DNA from: Flavobacterium psychroterrae
GTDB taxonomy: Bacteria; Bacteroidota; Bacteroidia; Flavobacteriales; Flavobacteriaceae
DNA: 64,000 bases
Direction: 5' to 3'
Assembly (NCBI RefSeq): GCF_018380615.1
Contig: NZ_JAGYVZ010000013.1
Location: 106,575 to 170,574 of the forward strand
Shown here: positions 1-8,869 of the stretch, in pieces
How the letters are laid out: every line of letters starts with the position of its first letter
Numbering within the stretch: position 1 is the first letter of the stretch
Translations under genes and position numbers: made by a program
The notes under the pieces: generated by a model
What the model was told of the DNA's origin: nothing
The model's database searches: none
Seen by the model: only the letters and a program-made list of their open reading frames with translations

Positions 1-273
1 AACTTCATTTGGCTTTAAACTCACCGTCAAGCTCATCATTTTTAAAGAAATGTGAGTAAAAATCAGAACTATTTTTTTATTTGAAGGAACATCGATTTCA
101 AAAAAACCGTTTGCGTCTGATTGTTTTGTATTACCTGAAGAAGTAATATTAACATCGGCAACCGGACGATTTTGATTGTCTAAAATAATACCTTTAACAT
201 GAGCATTTTGAGCAAATGAAATACTGGTAATGCAGAAAAAAAGAAATACGAATAATTGCTTATTTGGGTTCAA
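1..273 (-). CDS. Carboxypeptidase-like regulatory domain protein, N-terminus only (probable TonB-dependent receptor)
   Basis: The reading frame runs off the left edge, so only about 91 N-terminal residues are visible. It begins with a hydrophobic signal peptide ending SFAQ, followed by a beta-sandwich repeat of the CarboxypepD_reg-like type (VKGIILDNQNRPVADVNI, then SDANGFFEI). In Bacteroidota this domain usually precedes the plug of a TonB-dependent outer-membrane receptor, so a receptor is likely, but a DUF5686-type or other surface protein is possible. No ATG is available in frame; the TTG at 273 is the most plausible start because it opens directly into the signal peptide. The start lies 12 bases after the stop of the M23 peptidase gene, so the two are probably co-transcribed. 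Confidence 0.72.
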   Translation of the reverse strand, partial: MNPNKQLFVFLFFCITSISFAQNAHVKGIILDNQNRPVADVNITSSGNTKQSDANGFFEIDVPSNKKIVLIFTHISLKMMSLTVSLKPNEV

Positions 274-284
274 ATGTTTTGGTT

Positions 285-1988
285 TTATTTTTGTTGGCTT
301 CTAAAAAAATGAGTTTCAAAGATAGCAGAATTACCCACATTATCAATCACTTCTATTTTTAAATCATTGGCACCTTCGGCAACAATTGTATCATCAAAAG
401 TGTGTGTGATTTTTTTGGTTTTATTTTCATATTCAAACAAAATCCATTTTCCGTTTAAGTAACCGTTATAGGATTTAATTCCTGATGAACTGTCGCTAAT
501 AGTGAACTGTATTTTTTTAACATCACTAATCCATTTGCCTTCAATAGGTTTAGCGATAGTAATTTTTGGCGCAATCGTATCCAGAACTAATCCATATTGT
601 CCCAATATTTTTGCTTTTGCTGTAAAAACGTCGCCTTTTCTTACTGTACCATTATGGCTGGCGCTGTTTCCGCTAAATTTTCCAATGAAAAGTTTATCTC
701 TTAAATTTTCGGGATAAGAATCATCTTTTATTGTAATTGTAAAATTTGAATGAACGGGAACGGTATCATCATGAATGTAAATGCGATTATTTTTTACGTC
801 AAAATTCAAATTAAAATCATCGTAAAAAGTTCCTGCAGGAAAAAATACTGACATATTCTCTTTTTCAAAAATCGCGTCTTTATTGATTTTTATAAAATAT
901 TTAGAAACTACAGGTTCGGCTGAAACAATTGGCGTTGCCGAATCATATTCAATAGGAATCGTAACTGAATTTAAATTCCCGAAGTAATCCGAAACTTCAA
1001 TTCTGTAGGTTGAAGCTAAATTCGGCTCGACCGAAATAATTCCACGAAGCGAATCCGTTTTAATAATACTCAGGGCAAAAGGCGTTTTCATGAACAGTTT
1101 TTGAACGCGCTGACCTGATTTTTTATATTTATAATAATCAATAAATGCATTTATATAGCGCATTTCATCAAATGAGTAGGTATTGAACTGATAATTGTAA
1201 TTTTGATTTCCGTTAAAAAATGTAGATACATTAAAAACGCCATTTTTATTAAATGAAACATCATCAAAGTCAACAGCAGAAATTCCGAAACCAATTTTCC
1301 CGTTCGCCTTTACTTTGCTTGCTAAATAAGTTCCGTCTTTTTGAAGCACAAGATTCAGCAATAATGGCTGTTTGGACTGATTGACGGTCGAATTGTCTAA
1401 CGGATAAACATAAACGCTTGAAATTGTGGGCTTTTTAGTGTCTTTTATATTTTTATCAAAACCAAAGAATATCGGATTAATCACAAATTCTGTTTTAGAA
1501 TCACGGATTTCAAAATGCAAATGCGGTCCTTCTGATGAACCTGTATTGCCTGAAAGCCCTATTATTTGTCCTTTTATAACTGGTAATTCATTAGGTTTAA
1601 GGAACATTTCAATTTCATAAGCCTGCTCTTTATAATGCGTTTTTGTAACATAATTCTGGATTTCACCTACAGGCGTTTGCAAATGTCCATAAACCGAAGT
1701 GTACCCATTTGGATGCGTAATATAAATACATTTACCGTTTCCGTAAGTTGAAATTTTGATTCTGGAAACATATCCATCGCCAATTGCATACACATTTAAA
1801 CCTTCTCTTTGATTTGTTTTTAAATCGAAACCGGCATGAAAATGATTGGGTCTAAGTTCCCCAAAATTCCCCGACAATTGCATAGGAATATCAAGCGGCG
1901 GACTAAAATCTCCCTTTGGATATTGAGTCTGAGCAAATATAAAGGAACAAAAAAACACGGAAAGTACAGTCATTTTCATAAGCAACAT
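285..1988 (-). CDS. M23 family metallopeptidase (LytM-type peptidoglycan hydrolase)
   Basis: A 567-residue exported protein that probably cuts peptide cross-links of peptidoglycan in the periplasm. A signal peptide ends near residue 20 (FIFAQ). The LytM/M23 domain occupies about residues 35-165: the first zinc motif is HFHAGFDL near residue 50 and the second is HLHFEIRD near residue 158, so the zinc ligands appear intact. The remaining 400 residues are beta-rich, with an Ig-like final segment (IEVIDNVGNSA), and resemble the long C-terminal extensions common in Bacteroidota M23 proteins. The methionines at residues 1 and 4 are both possible starts. It is the first gene of a minus-strand unit leading into the receptor-like gene and is divergent from the zapA operon. 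Confidence 0.9.
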   Translation of the reverse strand: MLLMKMTVLSVFFCSFIFAQTQYPKGDFSPPLDIPMQLSGNFGELRPNHFHAGFDLKTNQREGLNVYAIGDGYVSRIKISTYGNGKCIYITHPNGYTSVYGHLQTPVGEIQNYVTKTHYKEQAYEIEMFLKPNELPVIKGQIIGLSGNTGSSEGPHLHFEIRDSKTEFVINPIFFGFDKNIKDTKKPTISSVYVYPLDNSTVNQSKQPLLLNLVLQKDGTYLASKVKANGKIGFGISAVDFDDVSFNKNGVFNVSTFFNGNQNYNYQFNTYSFDEMRYINAFIDYYKYKKSGQRVQKLFMKTPFALSIIKTDSLRGIISVEPNLASTYRIEVSDYFGNLNSVTIPIEYDSATPIVSAEPVVSKYFIKINKDAIFEKENMSVFFPAGTFYDDFNLNFDVKNNRIYIHDDTVPVHSNFTITIKDDSYPENLRDKLFIGKFSGNSASHNGTVRKGDVFTAKAKILGQYGLVLDTIAPKITIAKPIEGKWISDVKKIQFTISDSSSGIKSYNGYLNGKWILFEYENKTKKITHTFDDTIVAEGANDLKIEVIDNVGNSAIFETHFFRSQQK

Positions 1989-2100
1989 TTTTGCTAAGAT
2001 AAAAAAATAAGAGGCGAAAACCGAGTATAAAGCTACAAAAATACAATTGATTGAATTTCATATAATTGGTTATTTTTAATGTAAAAAAATCGATAAAAAA

Positions 2101-2130
2101 TTGCATTAATAAAAAGGAATACTAACTTTG
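2101..2130 (+). promoter_or_regulatory. Bacteroidota-type promoter of the coiled-coil/zapA operon
   Basis: TTG at 2101-2103, 19 bases of spacer and TAACTTTG at 2123-2130 match the Flavobacterium consensus (TTG, 17-23 bases, TAnnTTTG). The first gene starts 28 bases further on. The same 19-base spacing recurs at the HU and tRNA-Met promoters in this window. Confidence 0.75.
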
Positions 2131-2158
2131 TATGATTAAGTAATGAATAGGATTTACA

Positions 2159-2449
2159 ATGAGTGTAATTGCAGAAATAATTGATACTCTTGAATATAAA
2201 GTCGAAAAGCTTTTTGAGAAATCAAAAGGTTTGGAGAAGAACAATCAGGTTTTACGATTAGAATTAGCCAAAGCTGCGCAAATTATCCAGAAACAATCTG
2301 AAGAAATGGAGGCTTTGAAAAAGCAATATGACACACTTAAGATAGCCAATTCGTTGCTTGGCAGCGACAATAACAAGAGAGAGACAAAGCTTAAAATAAA
2401 TTCATTAATTCGCGAAATTGATTACTGTATAGCACAACTATCAGATTAG
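2159..2449 (+). CDS. Small coiled-coil protein upstream of zapA (ZapB-like in position)
   Basis: A 96-residue soluble protein made almost entirely of heptad-like helix (EKLFEKSKGLEKNNQVLRL and so on), with no signal peptide or membrane segment. It sits five bases upstream of zapA, shares its promoter, and has the size and predicted shape of a short division-associated coiled coil. In Bacteroidota a protein of this kind is a regular neighbour of zapA. Homology to enterobacterial ZapB cannot be claimed from the sequence; the likeness is in length, coiled-coil content and neighbourhood. A role in the divisome is an inference from the operon. Confidence 0.82.
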   Translation: MSVIAEIIDTLEYKVEKLFEKSKGLEKNNQVLRLELAKAAQIIQKQSEEMEALKKQYDTLKIANSLLGSDNNKRETKLKINSLIREIDYCIAQLSD

Positions 2450-2454
2450 AAAAC

Positions 2455-2748
2455 ATGGACGGAAAGCTTAGAATTAAGATATCAGTTGCAGACCGAGTTT
2501 ACCCGTTAACGGTTGAACCTGTTCAGGAAGAAGGACTTAGAAGTGCTTCTAAAAAAATTGATGCTATGATTAAGCAATTCGAAGAAAGTTACGCGGTTCG
2601 TGATAAACAAGATGTTCTGGCTATGTGTGCTTTGCAATTTGCATCACAAGTAGAACAAAAACAAATTGATAACGCAATCGATGGCGAAGAAACCATTGAA
2701 AGAATTAAAAGATTAAATTCGCTATTAGATCAATATCTCGAAAATTAA
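2455..2748 (+). CDS. zapA: Cell division protein ZapA
   Basis: A 97-residue ZapA-family protein. ZapA binds FtsZ filaments and stabilises the Z ring. The N-terminal beta-alpha part (KLRIKISVADRVYPLTV) contains the typical pattern of a short strand, a polar turn and a second strand, and it is followed by the SKKIDAMIKQFEE helix and a long C-terminal coiled coil that mediates dimerisation. Length fits the family. It is the second gene of a two-gene unit and is followed directly by a structured non-coding stretch and then rny, an order I recall from other Flavobacteriia. Confidence 0.9.
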   Translation: MDGKLRIKISVADRVYPLTVEPVQEEGLRSASKKIDAMIKQFEESYAVRDKQDVLAMCALQFASQVEQKQIDNAIDGEETIERIKRLNSLLDQYLEN

Positions 2749-2771
2749 ACGTTCTTTACAGAAACTAAGAT

Positions 2772-2938
2772 ACTGCCTACATTAGTTCACAATTGGTAAA
2801 CTCAACACTAACAAATTAAAGTGAGTGAATCTTCGCTACTATAGTATGCCATGCTTTTGCACGGAAACTTGAACAGCGAGTTAGCTCAAAACTTGTCTTT
2901 ACGAGTTTATTCAAGCAATTAATGTAGGCTTTTTTTTA
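2772..2938 (+). ncRNA. ssrS: Probable 6S RNA
   Basis: No reading frame explains this interval, but it folds as a long rod. GCCTACATTA at 2775-2784 pairs perfectly with TAATGTAGGC at 2920-2929, which is followed by eight T residues, so the closing stem doubles as a terminator. Inside it TAAACTC (2797-2803) pairs with GAGTTTA (2903-2909), CTAAC (2808-2812) with GTTAG (2880-2884), and an apical hairpin forms around CCATGCTTTTGCACGG. A closing stem, large open centre and terminal hairpin in about 165 nt is the 6S RNA plan, and 6S lies next to zapA in many bacteria. 6S binds the housekeeping RNA polymerase holoenzyme. I inferred the identity from structure and position, without a covariance search. 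Confidence 0.68.
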
Positions 2939-2957
2939 TATATAAATTTTAACAAAC

Positions 2958-4520
2958 ATGGACATCATAACGATCATTATTTCAGGTATTGTAGGGATTG
3001 CAGCAGGTTTTGCAATCGCTAAAATTATCGAAAAAAGCAATATTTCTAACTTAATCAAAAATGCAAAAAAAGAAGCCTCTTCCATATTAAAAGATGCCAA
3101 TTTAGAAGCTGAAAACATTAAAAAAGATAAAATCCTTCAGGCAAAAGAAAAATTCATAGAATTAAAATCTGAACACGAACAAGTAATTTTATCCCGAGAT
3201 AAAAAAGTAGCCGAAGTAGAAAAAAGAGTACGTGATAAGGAATCTCAAATTTCAAATGAGCTTTCAAAAGCCAAGAAAGTTAACGACGATTTTGAAGCTA
3301 AAACATTAGAATACAACAACAAAATTGAGGTTTTAGACAAAAAACAAGCTGAAGTTGATAAGTTACACAAAAGTCAATTACAACAACTTGAAGCGATTTC
3401 AGGACTTTCTGCCGAAGAAGCAAAAGAACAATTAGTAGAAGGCTTAAAAGCCGAGGCTAAAAGCAAAGCAATGTCTCACATTCAGGATACAATTGAAGAG
3501 GCAAAACTTACTGCACAGCAAGAAGCCAAGAAAATCATCATTAATACAATCCAAAGAGTTGGAACTGAAGAAGCAGTTGAAAATTGCGTATCTGTTTTCA
3601 ACATCGAATCTGATGATGTTAAAGGTAGAATTATTGGTCGTGAAGGTCGTAACATTAGAGCGCTTGAAGCTGCAACGGGAGTTGAAATCATTGTTGATGA
3701 TACACCGGAAGCTATTATCCTTTCTTGTTTTGATCCTGTTCGTAGAGAAATTGCTCGTTTGGCATTGCACAAATTGGTAACTGACGGACGTATTCACCCA
3801 GCAAGAATCGAGGAAGTTGTTGCTAAAACAGCGAAACAAATCGACGACGAAATTATTGAAGTTGGTAAACGTACTGTTATCGACTTAGGAATTCACGGTT
3901 TACACCCTGAATTGATTAAAGTTGTAGGTAGAATGAAATACCGTTCATCTTACGGACAAAACTTATTACAACACTCCAGAGAGGTTTCTAAACTTTGTGG
4001 TATCATGGCGGCCGAATTAGGCTTGAATGTAAAACTGGCTAAAAGAGCAGGTTTACTTCACGATATTGGTAAAGTTCCGGATACTGAAAGTGATTTACCT
4101 CACGCATTATTAGGAATGCAATGGGCGGAGAAATATGGTGAAAAAGAAGAAGTTTGTAATGCAATTGGAGCTCACCACGACGAGATTGAAATGAAATCAT
4201 TACTTTCTCCAATCGTTCAGGTTTGTGACGCCATTTCAGGTGCAAGACCAGGAGCAAGACGTCAGGTTTTAGATTCATACATTCAACGTTTAAAAGATCT
4301 TGAAGAAGTTGCTTACGGATTTAGCGGTGTAAAAAATGCATACGCAATCCAGGCTGGTAGAGAACTTCGTGTGATTGTAGAAAGCGAAAAAGTTTCTGAT
4401 GATAATGCAGCAAACTTATCTTTTGAAATTTCACAAAAAATCCAAACCGAAATGACTTATCCAGGTCAGGTAAAAGTTACTGTAATTAGAGAAACAAGAG
4501 CAGTGAATATTGCGAAGTAA
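2958..4520 (+). CDS. rny: Ribonuclease Y
   Basis: A 520-residue membrane-anchored endoribonuclease that starts mRNA decay. The order of parts is complete: an N-terminal membrane helix (residues about 3-22), a long charged coiled coil to about residue 200, a KH RNA-binding domain with the GxxG-type loop [13 protein letters not shown] near residue 225, and an HD metal-dependent phosphohydrolase domain with LLHDIGK near residue 368 and AHHDEIE near residue 412. Length matches the family (about 520). It starts 20 bases after the 6S RNA candidate and ends before a strong terminator at 4541. Confidence 0.96.
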   Translation: MDIITIIISGIVGIAAGFAIAKIIEKSNISNLIKNAKKEASSILKDANLEAENIKKDKILQAKEKFIELKSEHEQVILSRDKKVAEVEKRVRDKESQISNELSKAKKVNDDFEAKTLEYNNKIEVLDKKQAEVDKLHKSQLQQLEAISGLSAEEAKEQLVEGLKAEAKSKAMSHIQDTIEEAKLTAQQEAKKIIINTIQRVGTEEAVENCVSVFNIESDDVKGRIIGREGRNIRALEAATGVEIIVDDTPEAIILSCFDPVRREIARLALHKLVTDGRIHPARIEEVVAKTAKQIDDEIIEVGKRTVIDLGIHGLHPELIKVVGRMKYRSSYGQNLLQHSREVSKLCGIMAAELGLNVKLAKRAGLLHDIGKVPDTESDLPHALLGMQWAEKYGEKEEVCNAIGAHHDEIEMKSLLSPIVQVCDAISGARPGARRQVLDSYIQRLKDLEEVAYGFSGVKNAYAIQAGRELRVIVESEKVSDDNAANLSFEISQKIQTEMTYPGQVKVTVIRETRAVNIAK

Positions 4521-4540
4521 TTCTCCAAACAATATAAAAA

Positions 4541-4578
4541 AGAGAGGCTGTCCCAAAAGGACAGCCTCTCTTTTTTTA
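4541..4578 (+). terminator. Rho-independent terminator of rny
   Basis: AGAGAGGCTGTCC (4541-4553) and GGACAGCCTCTCT (4559-4571) form a perfect 13-bp stem with loop CAAAA, followed by a run of T to 4577. Confidence 0.93.
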
Positions 4579-4585
4579 ACGCAAT

Positions 4586-4690
4586 CTTGTCGTTCTGAGA
4601 AACGAAGAATCTCCATGAGTAACTCTACAAAGTTTGAGTTCGCCTCTGTATGGAGCAACTTGTGAAATTCTTCCTTCCTCAGAATTACTA
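4586..4690. repeat. Imperfect palindromic intergenic repeat
   Basis: TTCTGAGAAACGAAGAATC near 4594 is mirrored by GAAATTCTTCCTTCCTCAGAA at 4665-4685, giving an inverted repeat with about 50 bases between the arms. It lies between convergent genes (rny and the histidine kinase), a typical site for palindromic interspersed elements. Confidence 0.55.
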
Positions 4691-4738
4691 GATTGAACTA
4701 AAAAATGTGTTTTAAAAATACTCACAATTTAAATCACT

Positions 4739-6259
4739 TTAAACATCATTAAAGATAATTTTAAAGCTTGTTCCTACTCCAACTTCACTTTCTACAGAAA
4801 TACTGCCTTTCATGGCTTCAATTTGATTTCTGGTAATATAAAGACCAATTCCTCGAGCTTCCTGATGTTTATGAAATGTTTTATACATCCCGAATAATAA
4901 CTCACCGTAAACATTGAGATCAATTCCTAATCCATTATCTGTAATTTTTAATGATTTATAACCTTCCGGCTCAATGCCAAAATCAAAAATTATAACGGGA
5001 TCTCTGTCCGGATGTGCATATTTTATCGCATTTGTTGCAAAGTTCAACAAAACACTTTCCATGTAAGCAGGATTAAAGTTAACCGTTAGATATTTAGGAA
5101 CGTTATTTATTATCGAAACATTTTTTTGTTTATCAAATCCTTTAATCGTTGAGATTGTTTTATCGATATAATCACAAAGCTTTAGTGGTATAACAGCAAT
5201 ATTAATATTACTTTGTGTTTTTACAATCTGAGTTAGATTTGCAATTGTATCATTTAAATCATTCGAAACTGTTCGCAAATGTTCCAGCATTTCGTTCACC
5301 GTTTGTCTTTCGACATCAGCGTCAATGAAGTCTAAAATCGATTTTATATTTCCTGCCTGAGTATTTAAATTATGAGAAACGATATGCGAAAAATTAACCA
5401 GTCGGCTATTTTGATCACTGTAAAGTTTCATCGTTTTTAAAAGCTCCAACTCTTTTTCCTTTTGCGAAGAAACATCTGTATGCGTTCCAATTACACGTAA
5501 TGGCTTACCGTTTTCATCTCTTTTAATTACTTTTCCGCGGTCTAAAATCCATTTGTAATTACCACTCGAAGTCATTACGCGATGATAATTTTCGTAGTAC
5601 GGAATCTTATTATCAAAATGTTCCTGAATATCTGAGTAGTATTTTGTGAGATCATCAGGATGAACAATTTTATCCCAACGCTCCGGATCATCAAAAATAT
5701 CACAGGATTCTACTTCTAAAATTTTTAGCGAGAGGGAGGAATAAAAAACATTATTAGTGACCATATCCCAATCCCAGATTCCGGCTGTCGAGGCATCAAG
5801 GGCAAACTGAAAGCGTTCTTCGGATATTCGAAGTTTTTCTTCCTTGTCTTTTAATTCTGTAATATCAGAAACATGTCCATAAAAGCTAACACAACCCTCT
5901 AAAGATAATTCGGTTTTAGAAGAAACTTTAAACCATCGCAATCCTTTTTTAGGCAAAATCGCCCTAAATTCAGCATGCCAGGGTTTTACTTCTCTTCGCG
6001 CTTTAACCAAAGATTGAAAAAACAGATCACGATCCTGAGGATGAATTCTATTAAAAATAATTAATTTGGCGTCATTAGAGAACACTTCAGCTGTAAGTTC
6101 AAAAATTTCGTGGGCAGATTTACTAACAAGGGGAAAAGAATAATTATTATCACAATCAATAACAAATTGAAAAAGCAAATCAGGCATTTCTGCCAATAAC
6201 TTTTTATAAAAATTATTTACATCTAAGCAATCCTCATTTCCATATAAATCAAAAACCAT
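4739..6259 (-). CDS. PAS-domain sensor histidine kinase
   Basis: A 506-residue cytoplasmic sensor kinase with no membrane helices. Two PAS domains occupy about residues 20-140 and 145-270; each ends in the usual PAC pattern (FYGHVSDITELKDKEEKL and VIGTHTDVSSQKEKE). The dimerisation and phosphoacceptor helix carries FSHIVSHNLNTQAGN in place of the commoner SHELRTPL; this SHN variant is frequent in Flavobacterium PAS kinases. The ATPase domain has an N box (NFATNAIKYAH), a G1 box (ITDNGLGID) and a G2 box (ARGIGLYITRNQIEAMKG). No response regulator lies beside it, so it is an orphan kinase here; its signal cannot be read from the sequence. Confidence 0.9.
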   Translation of the reverse strand: MVFDLYGNEDCLDVNNFYKKLLAEMPDLLFQFVIDCDNNYSFPLVSKSAHEIFELTAEVFSNDAKLIIFNRIHPQDRDLFFQSLVKARREVKPWHAEFRAILPKKGLRWFKVSSKTELSLEGCVSFYGHVSDITELKDKEEKLRISEERFQFALDASTAGIWDWDMVTNNVFYSSLSLKILEVESCDIFDDPERWDKIVHPDDLTKYYSDIQEHFDNKIPYYENYHRVMTSSGNYKWILDRGKVIKRDENGKPLRVIGTHTDVSSQKEKELELLKTMKLYSDQNSRLVNFSHIVSHNLNTQAGNIKSILDFIDADVERQTVNEMLEHLRTVSNDLNDTIANLTQIVKTQSNINIAVIPLKLCDYIDKTISTIKGFDKQKNVSIINNVPKYLTVNFNPAYMESVLLNFATNAIKYAHPDRDPVIIFDFGIEPEGYKSLKITDNGLGIDLNVYGELLFGMYKTFHKHQEARGIGLYITRNQIEAMKGSISVESEVGVGTSFKIIFNDV

Positions 6260-6399
6260 ACATCACTTATTTGTAGATTCAATTATTTAAGATAATCTCA
6301 ACAAAAGATCTAATTCCTACTTTTTAATTTCTCTATTAACACAAAATATCACACAATATATTGATTTTTACATTAAAAATGAGCGTTTTACGTAGAATA

Positions 6400-7296
6400 T
6401 TATTTTCGTGGATGATACGAATGCATTACTTCCTTTAAGAAACTCCTGTCTAAATGCACATAAATTTCGGTAGTTGTAATCGATTCATGACCTAACATTA
6501 ATTGAATAGATCTTAAATCGGCACCATTTTCAAGTAAATGGGTTGCAAAAGAATGTCGTAAAGTATGCGGACTGATATTTTTATTCAACCCTACTTTTAC
6601 TGCCAAGTCTTTAATAATCGTAAAAATCATTGCGCGCGTGAGCTGATTCCCTCTTCGGTTTAAAAACAAAGTATCTTCACAACCTTTTTTTATATTGAGA
6701 TTTACGCGAACTTCTTTTTGGTAAATCTGCATGTATTTTTGAGTCAGTTTCCCAATAGGGACAAAACGTTCTTTATTTCCTTTTCCGGTAATTTTTATAA
6801 ATCCTTCATCAAAAAATAAATCTGAAATTTTTAGCGAAACCAATTCCGAAACCCGAAGTCCGCAACCATAAAGTGTTTCTAACATTGCCCGATTTCTCTC
6901 GCCTTCATTAGAACTCAAATCGATAGCAGCAATAAGCGAATCAATTTCCTTAACGGATAAAGTATCCGGTAATTTCCGACCTGTTTTTGGTGTTTCGATT
7001 AATTCTAAAGGATTATCATTTCTATAATCTTCAAAAATTAAGTAACCAAAAAAGCTTTTTAATCCCGATATGATTCTTGCTTGCGAACGGGGATTTACTT
7101 CTTTGGCAACTGCATAAATAAATTGCTGTAAAGTTTCATCTGTAATTTTTAAAGGTGAAACTTCGATTTGATTGGTTTCTAAAAAAAGACATAAACGCTC
7201 AATATCAAAACCATAGTTTTCGATTGTATTTTTAGACAACCCTCTTTCGATTCTTAAATACGACTGATAATCTTTTATATACCTATTCCAATTCAT
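6400..7296 (-). CDS. xerD: Tyrosine recombinase XerD
   Basis: A 298-residue site-specific recombinase, the usual XerC/D length. With its partner XerD resolves chromosome dimers at dif. The N-terminal SAM-like DNA-binding domain covers residues 1-85 and the catalytic domain follows, with Arg in GCGLRVSELVSL, the HTLRHSFATHLLENGADL box (His and Arg), a second His in MLGHESITTT and the nucleophile Tyr in EIYVHLD. I chose the ATG at 7296 (MNWNRYIKDY) over 7323, because the nine residues added by the longer start have no counterpart in the family and would crowd the terminator at 7324-7352. Nothing nearby suggests an integron or phage, so this is the housekeeping enzyme. Confidence 0.9.
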   Translation of the reverse strand: MNWNRYIKDYQSYLRIERGLSKNTIENYGFDIERLCLFLETNQIEVSPLKITDETLQQFIYAVAKEVNPRSQARIISGLKSFFGYLIFEDYRNDNPLELIETPKTGRKLPDTLSVKEIDSLIAAIDLSSNEGERNRAMLETLYGCGLRVSELVSLKISDLFFDEGFIKITGKGNKERFVPIGKLTQKYMQIYQKEVRVNLNIKKGCEDTLFLNRRGNQLTRAMIFTIIKDLAVKVGLNKNISPHTLRHSFATHLLENGADLRSIQLMLGHESITTTEIYVHLDRSFLKEVMHSYHPRK

Positions 7297-7323
7297 ACTA
7301 CAAAGTAAAACATTTTTAGGCAT

Positions 7324-7352
7324 AAAAAAACCTTCCGGATTAAGGAAGGCTT
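7324..7352 (-). terminator. Terminator of the first PorT-like gene (conserved array type)
   Basis: The stem CCTTCC/GGAAGG with a GGATTAA loop is flanked by A and T runs. It is nearly identical to the hairpins at 8061, 8814 and 9606, each just downstream of a paralogous barrel gene. Confidence 0.85.
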
Positions 7353-7375
7353 TATAATATATTCGGAAAAAATAA

Positions 7376-7996
7376 TTAGAATTTATACCCTAAAGATAAC
7401 GAGAAAACTCCATTATGTACTTTGTCACTTTCTTCAGCCTCAGTTTTGATAATATTAGATAATCCTAGGTTATATCTCGCCCCAACAGAAATATTTTTTG
7501 TAAAATCATATACAGCACCCAAGTTTAAGCCAAAATCAATTGTTTTATAAAAATCTTTAATGCTAATGTCTGTATTCAAACCATTAACTTTTGTTTTACC
7601 ATTTGCACTAACTAAAAATCCAATCTGCGGTCCTGCCTCTATAGCTAACTTTTCAATTGCATAATATTTAAACATTATTGGCACATTAATGTAACCTAAA
7701 TTATACATAAGTTTGGTTTTATAATATTGATAATTATTTCCATCATAAAAGTTACCTGCATATTTTAATTTTGCGCCTTGTTGTGAATATAATATTTCTG
7801 GTTGAATTGAAAAATTTTTCAATAATTTAATCTCTACAAAAACACCAACATTGAATCCAACCCTTGATTTGAAACCATTAACGTCTCCCAAGAAATTGGA
7901 AATATTTCCACCACCTTTTAATCCAAATTTCGTTTCTTGTGCGTTTGCAAATCCAAATACTATAATGGCAATCATACATAAAATAACTTTTTTCAT
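7376..7996 (-). CDS. PorT-like outer-membrane beta-barrel protein, array copy 1
   Basis: A 206-residue exported barrel of the OMP_b-brl_2 (PorT-like) type. The signal peptide ends FANAQ; the mature part opens TKFGLKGGGNISNF, has the family signature FSIQPEILYSQQGAKL, then AIEAGPQIGFLVSANG and ends ...SLGYKF with the C-terminal aromatic expected of an outer-membrane barrel. The frame is open as far as 8164, but that would overlap copy 2; the ATG at 7996 gives the same MKKVIL opening as its paralogues (8002 is an equal alternative). Its 3' third and terminator are nearly identical to those of copy 2. The function of these small barrels is unknown. Confidence 0.9.
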   Translation of the reverse strand: MKKVILCMIAIIVFGFANAQETKFGLKGGGNISNFLGDVNGFKSRVGFNVGVFVEIKLLKNFSIQPEILYSQQGAKLKYAGNFYDGNNYQYYKTKLMYNLGYINVPIMFKYYAIEKLAIEAGPQIGFLVSANGKTKVNGLNTDISIKDFYKTIDFGLNLGAVYDFTKNISVGARYNLGLSNIIKTEAEESDKVHNGVFSLSLGYKF

Positions 7997-8060
7997 TTTC
8001 ATACTTAATTCATTGATGTGTAAAAGTAGTCTTTTTCTTTCAATATAAAAATGAAATAAT

Positions 8061-8089
8061 AAAAAACCTTCCGGATTAAGGAAGGTTTT
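8061..8089 (-). terminator. Terminator of PorT-like copy 2
   Basis: The hairpin CCTTCC-GGATTAA-GGAAGG, with A/T runs on both sides, matches the terminator at 7324 base for base except for one position. Confidence 0.87.
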
Positions 8090-8111
8090 ATAATATATTC
8101 GGAAAAAATAA

Positions 8112-8735
8112 TTAGAATTTATATCCAACAGATAACGAAAATACTCCATTATGTACTTTGTCACTATCTTCAGCCTCAGTTTTGATAATATTAGATAATC
8201 CTAAGTTATATCTCGCCCCAACAGAAATATTTTCTGTTAAATAATATCCAGCACCAAAGTTTAAGCCAAAATCGGTCGATTTAAACATATCTTTTACATC
8301 CATTTCATTCGTTCGACTAAAACCATCTAATTTCGTTTTAGTTTTAGCAGAAGTCAAAAATCCAATTTGAGGACCTAATTCAACTGAAAACTTTTCTGTT
8401 GCGTAGTATCTAAACATAACTGGTACATTAATATATCCCAAATTAAAGTTGACATCACCTGTATAAAAGTTTCCATCAACTTCTGCCCCTACATTCTTAA
8501 ATTTTGCTCCTTGAGTAGAATATAGAAGTTCTGGTTGTAAAGCAAATTTTTCCGATAATTTTATTTCTACAAAACCCCCTATATTAAATCCAACTCTAGA
8601 TGCCAAATCTATACCGTCTGTATCTCCAGAAAAGTTTGAGACATTCAAGCCTCCTTTAATACCAAATTTTACATCTTGTGCACTAGCAAATGTAAATGCC
8701 ATAACTGCAATTGCAGATAAAAGAACTTTTTTCAT
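8112..8735 (-). CDS. PorT-like outer-membrane beta-barrel protein, array copy 2
   Basis: A 207-residue paralogue of the neighbouring barrel genes. The signal peptide MKKVLLSAIAVMAF...ASAQ is followed by VKFGIKGGLNVSNFSGD, the signature FALQPELLYSTQGAKF, VELGPQIGFLTSAK and a terminal VGYKF. Eight to ten amphipathic strands are expected from the length. The last 55 codons are almost the same as those of copy 1 at the nucleotide level, whereas the loops in the middle differ, a pattern of duplication followed by loop divergence or of gene conversion at the 3' end. It has its own terminator and is probably its own transcription unit. Confidence 0.92.
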   Translation of the reverse strand: MKKVLLSAIAVMAFTFASAQDVKFGIKGGLNVSNFSGDTDGIDLASRVGFNIGGFVEIKLSEKFALQPELLYSTQGAKFKNVGAEVDGNFYTGDVNFNLGYINVPVMFRYYATEKFSVELGPQIGFLTSAKTKTKLDGFSRTNEMDVKDMFKSTDFGLNFGAGYYLTENISVGARYNLGLSNIIKTEAEDSDKVHNGVFSLSVGYKF

Positions 8736-8813
8736 CTTTACTTTATTATTATTATTATTATCATTTTACAAAATATTAAAAAGCAATAAAAAATTATATA
8801 AATGCTTTTTTAA

Positions 8814-8845
8814 CAAAAAAAACCTTCCTGATTAAAGGAAGGTTT
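8814..8845 (-). terminator. Terminator of PorT-like copy 3
   Basis: The stem AAACCTTCC/GGAAGGTTT with loop TGATTAAA belongs to the same family as those at 7324 and 8061. Confidence 0.86.
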
Positions 8846-8869
8846 ATTAGTATGAAATATCTAATTAGA

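Noticed and set aside
502..717. A plus-strand small protein inside the M23 gene
   Set aside because: It lies wholly opposite a well-supported peptidase gene and has no family or ribosome-binding support.
3444..3839. Minus-strand frames opposite rny
   Set aside because: They are overlapped by the conserved KH and HD domains of rny and have no family likeness.
6400..7296. xerD as a phage or integron integrase
   Set aside because: Length, start and motifs are those of chromosomal XerD, and the flanking genes are not mobile.
7997..8164. A longer N-terminus for barrel copy 1
   Set aside because: It would overlap the next gene, has no family counterpart and would remove the exported signal peptide.
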